From NCBI GenBank assembly GCA_014381825.1, contig JACNKX010000065.1, forward strand, positions 62,001 to 126,000: 64,000 bases of DNA, given 5' to 3'. The DNA comes from Planctomycetota bacterium. GTDB taxonomy: Bacteria; Planctomycetota; Planctomycetia; Pirellulales; Pirellulaceae. Positions 1 through 7,310 of the stretch are shown here, piece by piece (the first letter of the stretch is position 1; each line of letters begins with the position of its first letter). Position numbers and translations under genes: made by a program. Below the pieces are notes generated by a model. It did not search any database. It was not told the origin of the DNA and saw nothing but the letters and a program-made list of their open reading frames with translations.

Positions 1-2
1 AC

Positions 3-71
3 CAATTTGATCGAGTCGATCGATTGGAAGAAATAAACACACTCAGTACAAAGACTGCTAGTCGCTCATGA
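3..71 (+). CDS. 3' end of an upstream gene (partial)
   Basis: An open reading frame enters from the left edge and ends at a TGA that overlaps the ATG of the ABC permease gene in an ATGA arrangement. Only about 22 residues are visible, rich in Asp, Glu, Arg, Ser and Thr. In MacB/FtsX-type systems the ATPase gene usually lies directly upstream of the permease, so this could be the ATPase C-terminus; that is inference from context. A second frame also stops nearby, at position 36, so the assignment is uncertain. Confidence 0.4.
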   Translation, partial: QFDRVDRLEEINTLSTKTASRS

Positions 72-1648
72 GCCTTTGGAAAATAGCGTGGCGAAGTATC
101 CAACAACGCGGACTGGCGTCTGCGCTGACGGCGTTGTCGATGGCGCTCGGGGTGTTGCTCGTTGTCGCTGTGCTGTCGATCCACGGCGTTGTTGCACAGT
201 CTTTTAACAGCACTAGCCTTGGCTACAACTTGATAATTGGCGCCAAAGGCGGCAAGCTTCAACTAACGCTGAATACTGTCTACTACTTGAGCCAGCCTGT
301 TGAAAACATCCCCTACGAGTACTATTTAGAGTTTACCGAGGGCGGAGAGCGACGCCGAGCACTCGGGCATTCGATTCGCGCGCACGTGCATGATGCTCAA
401 TGGGATGCGATCGACACGGCTTCGTTATTGGGAACGGACGGACTAGGCGGAATTCTAGTGGGCGAGTCCCTGCGAGCGGCCCATGCAGATGAACTAGATT
501 TGGAACGCCGAGGCAAGTTCGGGCAGTTTAGCGAAATCGCAGTTCCGCTGTGCCTAGGTGATTACTTCGGCCAATTCCGCGTTGTCGGAACGACGCCGGA
601 CATGTTGAACAAACTAAAGTATGGACCGTATGGTGATAAGGCCTACGCGTTTTCTCAAGGGCGCAACTTTGAACATTGGAATACGGAGCACGGATACTTC
701 GAAGCGGTCGTCGGCGCGACGGTCGCTCGCGAGATGAACGTAATCCTTGGACAAAACATCTCGCCCGCGCATGGCGACCCCGAACGAGGCGGCGAAGTTC
801 ATGCAACTCAGTTCACCGTGGTGGGCATCCTGAAGCCAACCGGCACGCCGAACGACCGCGCTGTGTTTATCAATATGGAAGGCTTTTACTTGATGGAAGA
901 TCACGTGAAGCCATTGCCAGAGGGTGAGGGAGAAGGAACTGGGTTCGCCGACATTCCGGGCGGATTTGCTGAAGCAGGGGAAGAGCATGGTCACCACGGC
1001 CACGAGCATGGTCCACAAGAACCTCTGCCCGTGGAGCAACGCGAAGTAACCGCCATTCTCCTGCGGACGGTGGCTTCTAATCCCTTTATCGGAGTGACGT
1101 TGCCAACAACGATCAATGAAGGTTCGGTTGCACAATGTGTCTTGCCAATCCGCGAGATCACGAATTTGTTTTCCTTCATCGTCGCCCCCATACAAGCCGC
1201 ATTACTTGGCATCACTGCGCTCGTCTGTCTCGTCTCTGGGATCAGCATTCTGGTCAGCATTTACAACTCGATGAGTGATCGAAAACACGAAATCGCCGTC
1301 ATGCGAGCCCTGGGTGCGGGCCGTGGAACTGTCATGGCGGTGATTCTGTTCGAGTCGATCTTGTTATCCGTTGGTGGCGGAATGATCGGCTGGATTGGCG
1401 CACATTCGCTAATGTGCGTTCCCGCGATTAGCGATCGCGTCGAGCAGCAAACTGGCGTACCCATCGGCTTTACCAGCTTCGCCCCTCCCATTGAAAACCT
1501 TGAGCTGCTTGGATTAGGGCCCCTAATAGGGAGTGTACCGCCCGAGTTGCTGCTAATTCCCGCCTTGTTGTTGCTGGCCGTTTCAGTCGGCTTCCTGCCC
1601 GCCATGGCCGCGTACCGAACCGATGTGGCAAAGTCGCTCGGATCGTGA
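68..1648 (+). CDS. ABC transporter permease, FtsX/MacB type, with His-rich loop
   Basis: This 526-residue protein has the MacB-like layout. One membrane segment (about residues 20-42) is followed by a large extracytoplasmic domain and a C-terminal FtsX-type block of three membrane segments (about 367-400, 422-447 and 495-515). The C-terminal block includes the family's stretch around HEIAVMRALGAGR. Such permeases couple an ATPase to extrusion of substrates or envelope proteins. The periplasmic domain carries a His-rich loop, EEHGHHGHEHG, near residues 305-316, which suggests metal contact; that is inference. No clear Shine-Dalgarno precedes the ATG, and the preceding frame ends in ATGA overlap, consistent with translational coupling. 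The DUF3299 genes downstream probably belong to the same operon. Confidence 0.85.
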   Translation: MSLWKIAWRSIQQRGLASALTALSMALGVLLVVAVLSIHGVVAQSFNSTSLGYNLIIGAKGGKLQLTLNTVYYLSQPVENIPYEYYLEFTEGGERRRALGHSIRAHVHDAQWDAIDTASLLGTDGLGGILVGESLRAAHADELDLERRGKFGQFSEIAVPLCLGDYFGQFRVVGTTPDMLNKLKYGPYGDKAYAFSQGRNFEHWNTEHGYFEAVVGATVAREMNVILGQNISPAHGDPERGGEVHATQFTVVGILKPTGTPNDRAVFINMEGFYLMEDHVKPLPEGEGEGTGFADIPGGFAEAGEEHGHHGHEHGPQEPLPVEQREVTAILLRTVASNPFIGVTLPTTINEGSVAQCVLPIREITNLFSFIVAPIQAALLGITALVCLVSGISILVSIYNSMSDRKHEIAVMRALGAGRGTVMAVILFESILLSVGGGMIGWIGAHSLMCVPAISDRVEQQTGVPIGFTSFAPPIENLELLGLGPLIGSVPPELLLIPALLLLAVSVGFLPAMAAYRTDVAKSLGS

Positions 1649-1661
1649 GATGATATAGTTA

Positions 1662-1715
1662 CGGTGGCTTTCAGTCGCCGAACTATAGTTGTTGCACAGC
1701 GGCTGGAAGCCACCG
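1662..1715. repeat. imperfect inverted repeat (REP-like hairpin)
   Basis: The arms at 1662-1679 and 1699-1715 read GGTGGCTTTCAGTCGCC and its near-complement GCGGCTGGAAGCCACCG. The loop contains the palindrome AACTATAGTT. The hairpin lies between the permease stop and the next start, where it could attenuate or protect the transcript. Confidence 0.6.
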
Positions 1716-1750
1716 CTACAAATATCCCACCCCTGAAAAGGAATAACGCC

Positions 1751-2923
1751 ATGTTTCGCTTGGCAATGACCAGCGTGTTGTCGTTCGCTTTCGTCGGTTC
1801 CAACGGTCTATCGGAGTTGGCGGCCTGCCCCTTCTGTGCGGCGGTATCTCAGACGTTCACCGAAGAAATCGACTCGATGGACGCGGTCGTCATTGGCAAA
1901 CTCGTCAAGTTGCCAAAGAAGAGTGAGGCGGGGGAAGAAGTCGCTAGCCGCGAGACTCCAAAAGCAACGTTTCAAGTCATCCAAATCGTAAAGGGTGCCA
2001 AGTTGTTGCTTGAGACGACGACGATCGAAACCATCTACTTCGGTGATGGACAACTTGGAAAGCCGTTCCTGATCATGGGAGTCGACCCTCCAAACATCAT
2101 GTGGTCGACGCCGTTGCAATTGACCGAACGGGCTCGCAAATACATTCCCGAATTGCTCGCTCTGCCAAAGGAAGGCGAAGCGCGTCTTGTATTCTTTCAG
2201 AAGCATCTAGAAGATGAAGACGAGATGCTCGCACGCGATGCTTATGACGAGTTTGCCAAGGCGCCATATCCGTCGATCATTGCGATGAAGTCGAAGATGG
2301 ACCACGATGGGCTACTCGCATGGATTCAAGACGGCGACATTCCAGCCAGTCGGCGACGTCTGTATTTGACGATGCTTGGCGTCTGTGGCACGGAGAAAGA
2401 TTTGCCGATGTTGGAGGCAATGCTTCGCTCCGAAGATCGCAAAGCGAAAGCTGGTCTCGATGCCATGATCGGCTGTTACCTGACACTAAAAGGTGCCGAA
2501 GGCATGCCGTTGGTCGAAGAGCTGTTTCTCAAGAATGAAAAGGCGGAGTACGCAGATACCTACGCGGCGATCATGGCTCTGCGGTTTCACGGCAGCGAGA
2601 CGGATGTCGTACCCAAGAAACGAATTCTCGAAGGTCTGCGGTATATGTTGGATCGCCCGCAGCTCGCCGATCTGGTGATTCCGGATTTGGCTCGCTGGGA
2701 AGATTGGAGTTCGATGCCTCGGCTCGTCCAACTGTTCAAAGAAGCCGATGAAAAATCCAGTTGGGTTCGCGTTCCCGTGATCAACTACCTGCGAGCTTGT
2801 CCTGATCCAACAGCCGCCGCCCGAATCAAAGAACTCGAAAGGATCGATCCGGCCGCAGTAAAGCGAGCTAACACTTTCTTCCCATTTGGAGGCTCGGCGG
2901 GTGCAAAGCCTGCAGAGAGTTGA
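1751..2923 (+). CDS. secreted HEAT-repeat protein with TIMP/netrin-like N-terminal domain
   Basis: I start this 390-residue protein at 1751. An AAAGGA-type ribosome site sits just upstream, and the protein then begins with a clean signal peptide (MFRLAMTSVLSFAFVGSNG...). The frame is open back to 1664, but that part crosses the REP-like hairpin and looks non-coding. After the signal comes CPFCAAV and a segment (DAVVIGKLV ... ATFQVIQIVKGA) resembling the OB-fold TIMP/netrin-like domain found in secreted bacterial proteins. The rest, from about residue 140, is helical and repetitive like HEAT repeats. It probably acts outside the cytoplasm as a scaffold. It lies 102 bp after the permease in the same orientation. 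Specific function unknown. Confidence 0.7.
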   Translation: MFRLAMTSVLSFAFVGSNGLSELAACPFCAAVSQTFTEEIDSMDAVVIGKLVKLPKKSEAGEEVASRETPKATFQVIQIVKGAKLLLETTTIETIYFGDGQLGKPFLIMGVDPPNIMWSTPLQLTERARKYIPELLALPKEGEARLVFFQKHLEDEDEMLARDAYDEFAKAPYPSIIAMKSKMDHDGLLAWIQDGDIPASRRRLYLTMLGVCGTEKDLPMLEAMLRSEDRKAKAGLDAMIGCYLTLKGAEGMPLVEELFLKNEKAEYADTYAAIMALRFHGSETDVVPKKRILEGLRYMLDRPQLADLVIPDLARWEDWSSMPRLVQLFKEADEKSSWVRVPVINYLRACPDPTAAARIKELERIDPAAVKRANTFFPFGGSAGAKPAES

Positions 2924-3006
2924 ACCGTCGCTGCGATCGCAACGTAGACTTTTTGGTCCAAGCATCGATCGTCTACCTTGAAAATTGGTGTATCGGGGGA
3001 TTTTGT

Positions 3007-3681
3007 ATGAGTAGCGAAACAGCAACTATCGACGCAGTGAAAGAAGAGGGCTTCGCGCCCTATCGCGCGGTCAGTAAGTCTGCGGTTGTTTCTTTTGTGC
3101 TGGCACTTCTGTCAATTTTTGGATTGTATTCAGCTGTCGTGCTCGTGTTGGCGCTTATGGCGGCGATCCTTGGTGTCATCGGCTATCGCAGCGTGGTTCG
3201 GTATCCAAACGAATTGACGGGAAAGATGCTCGCCATCACGGGATCGATAGTCGGCATTTGCATGTTCGTTGTCGGAGCTGCGAAGCACTCATACGTTTAT
3301 GCGACGGAGGTTCCGGACGGCCACATCCGAATCTCGTTTGCTGATCTCCAACCAGACAAGAACAACCCCCGCATGCCAGTTTCATCGAAAGCGTTGGGAT
3401 TTGACGGTGAGAAGATCTTTGTGAAAGGGTATCTTTATCCGGATGGACAGCAGTACAACATCACTCGATTTGTGCTGGTCCCTGATTTGGGAACTTGCTG
3501 TTTTGGTGGCCAACCCAAGTTGACGGACATGATCGAAGTCACTTTGGAAAAGCCCCTTCAAACAGCCTATTCAATGAAGAAACGTAAGCTGGCTGGCGAA
3601 CTTAAAGTTGACGCGATGTTGAAACCGGTTTCAGGCGTTAACGGCGTCTACTATCAGCTGAAAGCGGATCATCTGCGATGA
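3007..3681 (+). CDS. membrane-anchored DUF3299-type protein
   Basis: The preferred start is the ATG at 3007, preceded by GGGGGA. A TTG at 2920 opens the frame earlier but overlaps the previous gene. The 224-residue product has two hydrophobic segments (about residues 25-55 and 65-90) in a DUF4190-like arrangement. A soluble domain follows with the DUF3299 signature: GYLYPDGQ, then FVLVPDLGTCCFGG with a Cys pair. DUF3299 proteins are exported bacterial proteins of unknown biochemistry. The next gene encodes a second DUF3299 protein and overlaps this one by 4 bp, so the two are likely coupled in translation and may work together with the ABC permease. Confidence 0.75.
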   Translation: MSSETATIDAVKEEGFAPYRAVSKSAVVSFVLALLSIFGLYSAVVLVLALMAAILGVIGYRSVVRYPNELTGKMLAITGSIVGICMFVVGAAKHSYVYATEVPDGHIRISFADLQPDKNNPRMPVSSKALGFDGEKIFVKGYLYPDGQQYNITRFVLVPDLGTCCFGGQPKLTDMIEVTLEKPLQTAYSMKKRKLAGELKVDAMLKPVSGVNGVYYQLKADHLR

Positions 3682-4142
3682 ATCACGATCAGGCAAAGAC
3701 GATTGCCTCTCTAGCCACACTTTTGCTTCTCTGTTGTGTAGGCGGTGTTTGCGCGGCCGATGATGAAGCAAAGACGAAGAATCTCACGTTCGACGATATC
3801 AAGTTCGACATCAAGAAGGACGCTCCTTTCAAGCGTTCGATGCTGACCGACAAGATCGAGAAGCTCGCCGAAAGTCGGGTGAAGATTCGCGGGTATATCT
3901 TGCCGAGTTTTCAGCAAAAGGGCATCAAGCAGTTCGTTCTAGTTCGCGACAACATGGAGTGTTGCTTCGGCCCTGGAGCTGCATTGTACGACTGCATTTT
4001 GGTGGAAATGGCGCCCGGCAAATCTGCCTCCTTCACCGTTCGACCGGTCTCGGTTGAAGGCAAGTTCGAGATCAGCGAATTCAAAGGCCCCGACGGCAAG
4101 CACTTGGCTATCTATCGAATGGTTGGCAAAGAGGTTAAGTAG
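3678..4142 (+). CDS. secreted DUF3299 protein
   Basis: This 154-residue protein starts with an ATG overlapping the previous stop (ATGA). A signal peptide (about residues 1-26, ending near CAADD) precedes a DUF3299 domain: IRGYILPSF, then FVLVRDNMECCFGPGA, the same Cys pair as in the preceding protein, and a C-terminus GKHLAIYRMVGKEVK. It is probably periplasmic or surface-exposed and belongs to the ABC permease operon. The last 16 codons and about 90 bp downstream are copied again at 6161-6300, and the last codons once more at 8579-8615, so the 3' end of this gene is the seed of a local duplication. Confidence 0.8.
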   Translation: MNHDQAKTIASLATLLLLCCVGGVCAADDEAKTKNLTFDDIKFDIKKDAPFKRSMLTDKIEKLAESRVKIRGYILPSFQQKGIKQFVLVRDNMECCFGPGAALYDCILVEMAPGKSASFTVRPVSVEGKFEISEFKGPDGKHLAIYRMVGKEVK

Positions 4143-4230
4143 CGCCCCTTCACTTGGCTACGTTGGTTCTTTCGTCTCGCCTCTGGCAGCGTTCGATAAT
4201 TCTTGACGAAATGCTTGACAGCGAGGGGGC
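4091..4230 (+). repeat. direct repeat, copy A (DUF3299 3' end plus downstream)
   Basis: These 140 bp match 6161-6300 without gaps, with about 11 mismatches by eye. The copy covers the last 16 codons, the stop and about 88 bp of non-coding DNA including TTGACA at 4215-4220. A 27-bp core at 4109-4135 is identical at 6179-6205 and 8582-8608. Here the sequence is part of an intact gene, so this is presumably the parental copy. Confidence 0.9.
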
Positions 4231-4901
4231 TGTTAAAAACTTGCGGTTGATGCGTGGTCTTTACCATTGAACTTCGTGACGTTTTTGTTCCGTACGGTTT
4301 GGTTTTCATCCCGTTAGGGATGGCAGCGATTAGCCGGTGGTTGAGCGAAGCGACACCACCGGGGGCAAGTTCGAGAGTACCGACCCTGAAAGGGTCGCAG
4401 ATGCTACGCTACAACCCTTTCAGGGTCGGTGGGTTTATTGGATTCGACTCCGGGGGTGCGCTGCGGCGCAGAGACCCCCGGCTAATCGCTGCTATCCCTA
4501 ACGGGATAAAAGTGGTGCAAATGCCAATGTGCTGCAATACTGACGTTTTAACAGCCCAGCTTCCACCTCATGCTTGGGGACCGCAAATTCGAATCACCAC
4601 CGGAATTGAAGAATTCCCGGCAGACGAAGCACCCGACGACACCCAAGAGGAAGAGGGCTTAGGTACGGAGGATGAGTCCGCCCCCATTTGAGGATGAAGG
4701 AAGATTCGTTGTCGTAAGGCCGACACTCGGTTTGTCATTACGCGCGGCATTCGTGTTGTCCGAACTTGCACTTCAGCCTAACGACCGCCCCAATTCTGCG
4801 ATCGACTCCGTGACGGTTCGTGTTGATGCCTTTTGTGTGTTTGGGGACGACCGCTAGCGCCGCTCCGATCCTTAAACTTCATACGCGGAGGTCATTTGAT
4901 C
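4143..4901. other. long non-coding stretch with palindromic element
   Basis: No convincing gene is seen in these 759 bp. The left part is the non-coding half of direct repeat copy A. Positions 4308-4507 form a multi-hairpin element bounded by 30-bp inverted repeats. From about 4580 to 4691 one frame encodes an acidic run (EEFPADEAPDDTQEEEGLGTEDESAPI in two overlapping parts), which may be the remnant of a destroyed gene, but it has no start or ribosome site of its own. The ribosome site GGAG of the next gene is at 4887-4890. Confidence 0.6.
4308..4507. repeat. MITE-like palindromic element, 30-bp terminal inverted repeats
   Basis: The ends 4308-4337 and 4478-4507 are inverted copies with a single mismatch. 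Inside are three further perfect inverted repeats: 4334-4341/4355-4362 (CCGGTGGT), 4379-4394/4415-4430 (ACCGACCCTGAAAGGG) and 4450-4457/4474-4481 (CCGGGGGT). The unit encodes no transposase. It resembles short dispersed palindromic repeats known from planctomycete genomes and may be a non-autonomous mobile element or REP cluster able to fold into a branched hairpin. No obvious target-site duplication is visible. Confidence 0.75.
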
Positions 4902-6134
4902 ATGGGACGCTTGAAAACCTTATGTTGCACAATTGTCATTCTGTTCATTCCCTTGACGACGTTGGCGGAACCTGAAACCACGTCGCCAAGCATCAATCGA
5001 ATTCCGAGTGCCGGGAGCGGTTTGAGCGCGCTTTCGATGGTGGCAACGCCCGCCAGTACCGAATTGCGAGCCGAGTTGGATATCTCGGATCCGCAGTTTC
5101 GCAGTCTGCAAAATCTAAAACAGGCGTACCTTAAACGTTCCATGGGGATTACAAGAAAGGCCGTCTCGCAGCAAGACAACTCAAAGGCGGCGGTGGCAGC
5201 GGCGATCAAAAGCGGACAGCGAAGTGCCTCCCAGCAACTCTCCCAGAGCCTTGCGAACTTATTGCGTCCAGAGCAGCTACGCCGTCTTAGGCAAGTCCAG
5301 TTCCAGTATTTGACGCAATCCCGATTGTTGGAGCCGCTGGCATGGGATTCGGTGATGATGGAACTCGGTCTGGCTCTCGACGAGCAGCTTCAATTCGAGC
5401 AGCGAGTCCTGGCGCGCAGCGAGACGTTGAAGAAGACGATGGTCGAACTGCGGGAGAAGTTGCCGGCGACGCTTGCCGCGCTGGTCACACCCGAACAACG
5501 GCGGAAACTGGATGAGTTGCGCGGTGAGCATGTGCAGGCAACAGAATTTTCGAGTAGCGCAGGGGGGCGCGGCAACATTTCGACGAGAGGAAAGGGACTT
5601 AGTCGCCTTTTGCTCAGAATAGTTCGCGATCCGAGAATTCAAAAGGAACTCGAAGTTTTGGACGATCAGCACGCGCAGCTTTCCGCCTTGTATGCCGCCA
5701 ATCGTCGTGCGGAACGTAACATCTTGTCAACGCGTTCCCGTGAACAAGTCGAAGCGACGCCCCGGGGGCTCGGCGAGATCGGTCCACCTGAAGAGGAACT
5801 CGAAGCACTTCGCAAACAATTCGACATGAAAGTGGGCGAGATACTGCTGCCGCATCAGGTGAAACGGCTACGGCAACTTGATTTTCAACTTCGCGTCGCG
5901 CGCGAAGCCGTCATTCCGCTCTTATCAGAGACCGCTGCCACCGCGATTGGGCTGACCGAGGAAAAGCAGCAACAGCTGCAGGATGCCTACGTACGCGAGT
6001 CGGAGATCTTCCTGCAGGAGCGGGACCGCGTCTTCTACGAAGCCCTGGACGAGTTGCTTGCGACGCTGAGCCCAGAACAGCAGAAGCGCTATCATTTGTT
6101 GGTTGGCAAACGCTTCGACAAGCGGTTTCAATAG
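4902..6134 (+). CDS. secreted Spy/CpxP-like coiled protein, paralogue A
   Basis: The ATG at 4902 follows GGAG at 4887-4890 and begins a signal peptide (MGRLKTLCCTIVILFIPLTTLAE). The frame is open further upstream but without a start of equal quality. The mature 390-residue part is almost wholly helical and charged, with recurring units of the type ELRAELDISDPQ, LRPEQLRRLRQ, LTEEKQQQLQ and LSPEQQKRY. These resemble the LTxxQ motifs of Spy/CpxP periplasmic proteins, so an envelope chaperone or sensor role is conceivable, not shown. It is clearly paralogous to the gene at 7311-8537; both end in GKRFDK plus three residues. Direct repeat copy B begins 26 bp after its stop. Confidence 0.7.
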   Translation: MGRLKTLCCTIVILFIPLTTLAEPETTSPSINRIPSAGSGLSALSMVATPASTELRAELDISDPQFRSLQNLKQAYLKRSMGITRKAVSQQDNSKAAVAAAIKSGQRSASQQLSQSLANLLRPEQLRRLRQVQFQYLTQSRLLEPLAWDSVMMELGLALDEQLQFEQRVLARSETLKKTMVELREKLPATLAALVTPEQRRKLDELRGEHVQATEFSSSAGGRGNISTRGKGLSRLLLRIVRDPRIQKELEVLDDQHAQLSALYAANRRAERNILSTRSREQVEATPRGLGEIGPPEEELEALRKQFDMKVGEILLPHQVKRLRQLDFQLRVAREAVIPLLSETAATAIGLTEEKQQQLQDAYVRESEIFLQERDRVFYEALDELLATLSPEQQKRYHLLVGKRFDKRFQ

Positions 6135-6160
6135 TTTGGCACAGGCGGAACGACTCCTTC

Positions 6161-6300
6161 CGATGGCAAACGCTTGGGTATCTATCGAATGGTTGGCAAA
6201 GAGGTTAAGTAGCGCCCCTTCACTTGGCTATATTGGTTCTTTCGCCTCGCCTCTGGGACCGTTCGATAATTCTTGACGAAATGCTTGACAGCGAAGGGGG
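6161..6300 (+). repeat. direct repeat, copy B (remnant of DUF3299 3' end)
   Basis: This is a gap-free copy of 4091-4230 at about 92 percent identity by eye. It encodes DGKRLGIYRMVGKEVK followed by a stop at 6210-6212, but no gene body precedes it, so it is a 3' remnant of the DUF3299 gene. The downstream half supplies the TTGACA of the promoter at 6285-6316. It ends inside a G run that is 5 bp long in copy A and 12 bp here. Confidence 0.9.
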
Positions 6301-6316
6301 GGGGGGGATCTATACT
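6285..6316 (+). promoter_or_regulatory. sigma70-type promoter with 12-G tract in its spacer
   Basis: A perfect -35 box TTGACA (6285-6290) and a TATACT -10 box (6311-6316) are separated by 20 bp: GCGAA, twelve G (6296-6307) and ATC. The usual spacer is 16-18 bp; nine G would give 17. Homopolymer tracts between -35 and -10 are a known phase-variation design, for example meningococcal porA. The predicted transcript would start near 6323, about 50 nt before the ATG at 6373. Confidence 0.6.
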
Positions 6317-6372
6317 GCTTGGCGTTGGTGGTAGATTCTTTTCTTTCGTGGCAGAAGCCAAGGAGCAGTCTC

Positions 6373-7104
6373 ATGTCGTCTTCGATAGTGCGCTGTAAAT
6401 CAGTTGTCCTCACCCTCTCATTGATCATTGTTTGTACTATTTCAGCTCGCGGCCAAGAAGAACCAAATTATCCAATCGTGCTGAGCGTGACCGGCGATCC
6501 TGAAGATTCAAATAATCCACAGGTAGCTGTCACACAAGTCGACTATCTTGTGAGGGAGAAACGAACATTCGCAGACTGGGGTGACAGTGCCGATAACCGC
6601 GACGTGAACGGCGTAGGTAACAGATGGTTGCAATCGGAATACATCGATCGGACGACCGTGCTGCAATCACTCGCTGAATTTACTCAGTATACGGCAACCG
6701 GAACGACTGGCGAGTATTATTGGTCAGATGGTGAAGAAGATCATGCAGCAAATGGAGTGATAACTCGAACAGCAAACAAAGATATTGAAGGTGAGTACGC
6801 CAATGCCGATGACAACTGGATCGTTGGTTCTGTTTCAGCGGCATGGAAGGCGTACGGCGTTATGTATGAAGATGAAACTCAGACCGATGAGACAACAGCT
6901 ATAGAAACTTATGAAAAGTCTTTTGGAAAAGACGTAAATCATGTGGCATTGAAAGAAGGGTACGAGATAACTCGCATTCTACATCCCGAAGGGGTCGAGT
7001 GGATTCGGACAGACTACTTGGATTGGGCACGATTTCACGCTCCCGAACTGGCCCCTAATGCAAAAGTCGAGCGTTACATCGGGACTCGATTGGGAACCGA
7101 ATGA
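6373..7104 (+). CDS. small secreted protein of unknown function, possibly phase-variable
   Basis: The ATG at 6373 is preceded by AGGAG (6361-6365) and starts a signal peptide (MSSSIVRCKSVVLTLSLIIVCTISARG). The mature part, about 215 residues, is rich in Asp, Glu, Thr, Tyr and Trp and matches no family I recognise. Features include VDYLVREKRTFADWGD and GEYYWSDGEEDHAANG. Its promoter contains a 12-G tract, and the locus sits between two paralogous Spy-like genes. The stop at 7102-7104 may be premature: another frame from 7088 continues with a strongly acidic, coding-like sequence. Confidence 0.65.
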   Translation: MSSSIVRCKSVVLTLSLIIVCTISARGQEEPNYPIVLSVTGDPEDSNNPQVAVTQVDYLVREKRTFADWGDSADNRDVNGVGNRWLQSEYIDRTTVLQSLAEFTQYTATGTTGEYYWSDGEEDHAANGVITRTANKDIEGEYANADDNWIVGSVSAAWKAYGVMYEDETQTDETTAIETYEKSFGKDVNHVALKEGYEITRILHPEGVEWIRTDYLDWARFHAPELAPNAKVERYIGTRLGTE

Positions 7105-7300
7105 GGACGTTGACGACGAAAGCGATGAAGAAGGTGACGACGAAGGTGAAGAAACAGTATGAGGTGAATCCACACTCACGATGATAACGACTGGCGCGAG
7201 TACTATCGGTGGCGAATCGCTTGACGTCATTTCGCTCGAACACGGATTTCGCTCGGACACGGCATGGCAAATTGTTCGACGATATCGAAGTAACTTCTGA
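7088..7300 (+). pseudogene. coding-like continuation of the 6373 gene in another frame
   Basis: In the +1 frame relative to the 6373 gene, positions 7088-7159 encode an acidic run (DWEPNEDVDDESDEEGDD and on), stopped by TGA at 7160-7162. The same frame continues open to TGA at 7298-7300 with plausible protein sequence (GGESLDVISLEHGFRSD). This suggests that the 6373 protein was once about 65 residues longer and lost its C-terminus through a frameshift near 7080 and one nonsense codon. Chance open frame is the alternative. No start or ribosome site is seen. Confidence 0.4.
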
Positions 7301-7310
7301 GAGGTGAAAT

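Noticed and set aside
614-1195. 193-codon open frame opposite the ABC permease
   Set aside because: Antisense to the permease periplasmic domain; no ribosome site and no family resemblance.
2920-3006. TTG start for the first DUF3299-type gene
   Set aside because: It overlaps the previous stop, and the extra 29 residues are not hydrophobic or conserved-looking; the ATG at 3007 has GGGGGA upstream.
4215-4238. promoter in repeat copy A equivalent to 6285-6316
   Set aside because: The TTGACA is present, but the DNA after the five-G run differs and offers no -10 box at a usable distance.
4254-4691. 145-codon open frame across the palindromic element
   Set aside because: Most of it reads through the inverted repeats of the 4308-4507 element, and no ribosome site precedes its start. 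Only the acidic end looks protein-like, and it is mentioned as a possible remnant.
7181-7300. separate 39-codon gene starting at 7181
   Set aside because: It has no ribosome site and continues the same frame as the acidic tail before 7160, so a decayed end of the 6373 gene explains it better.
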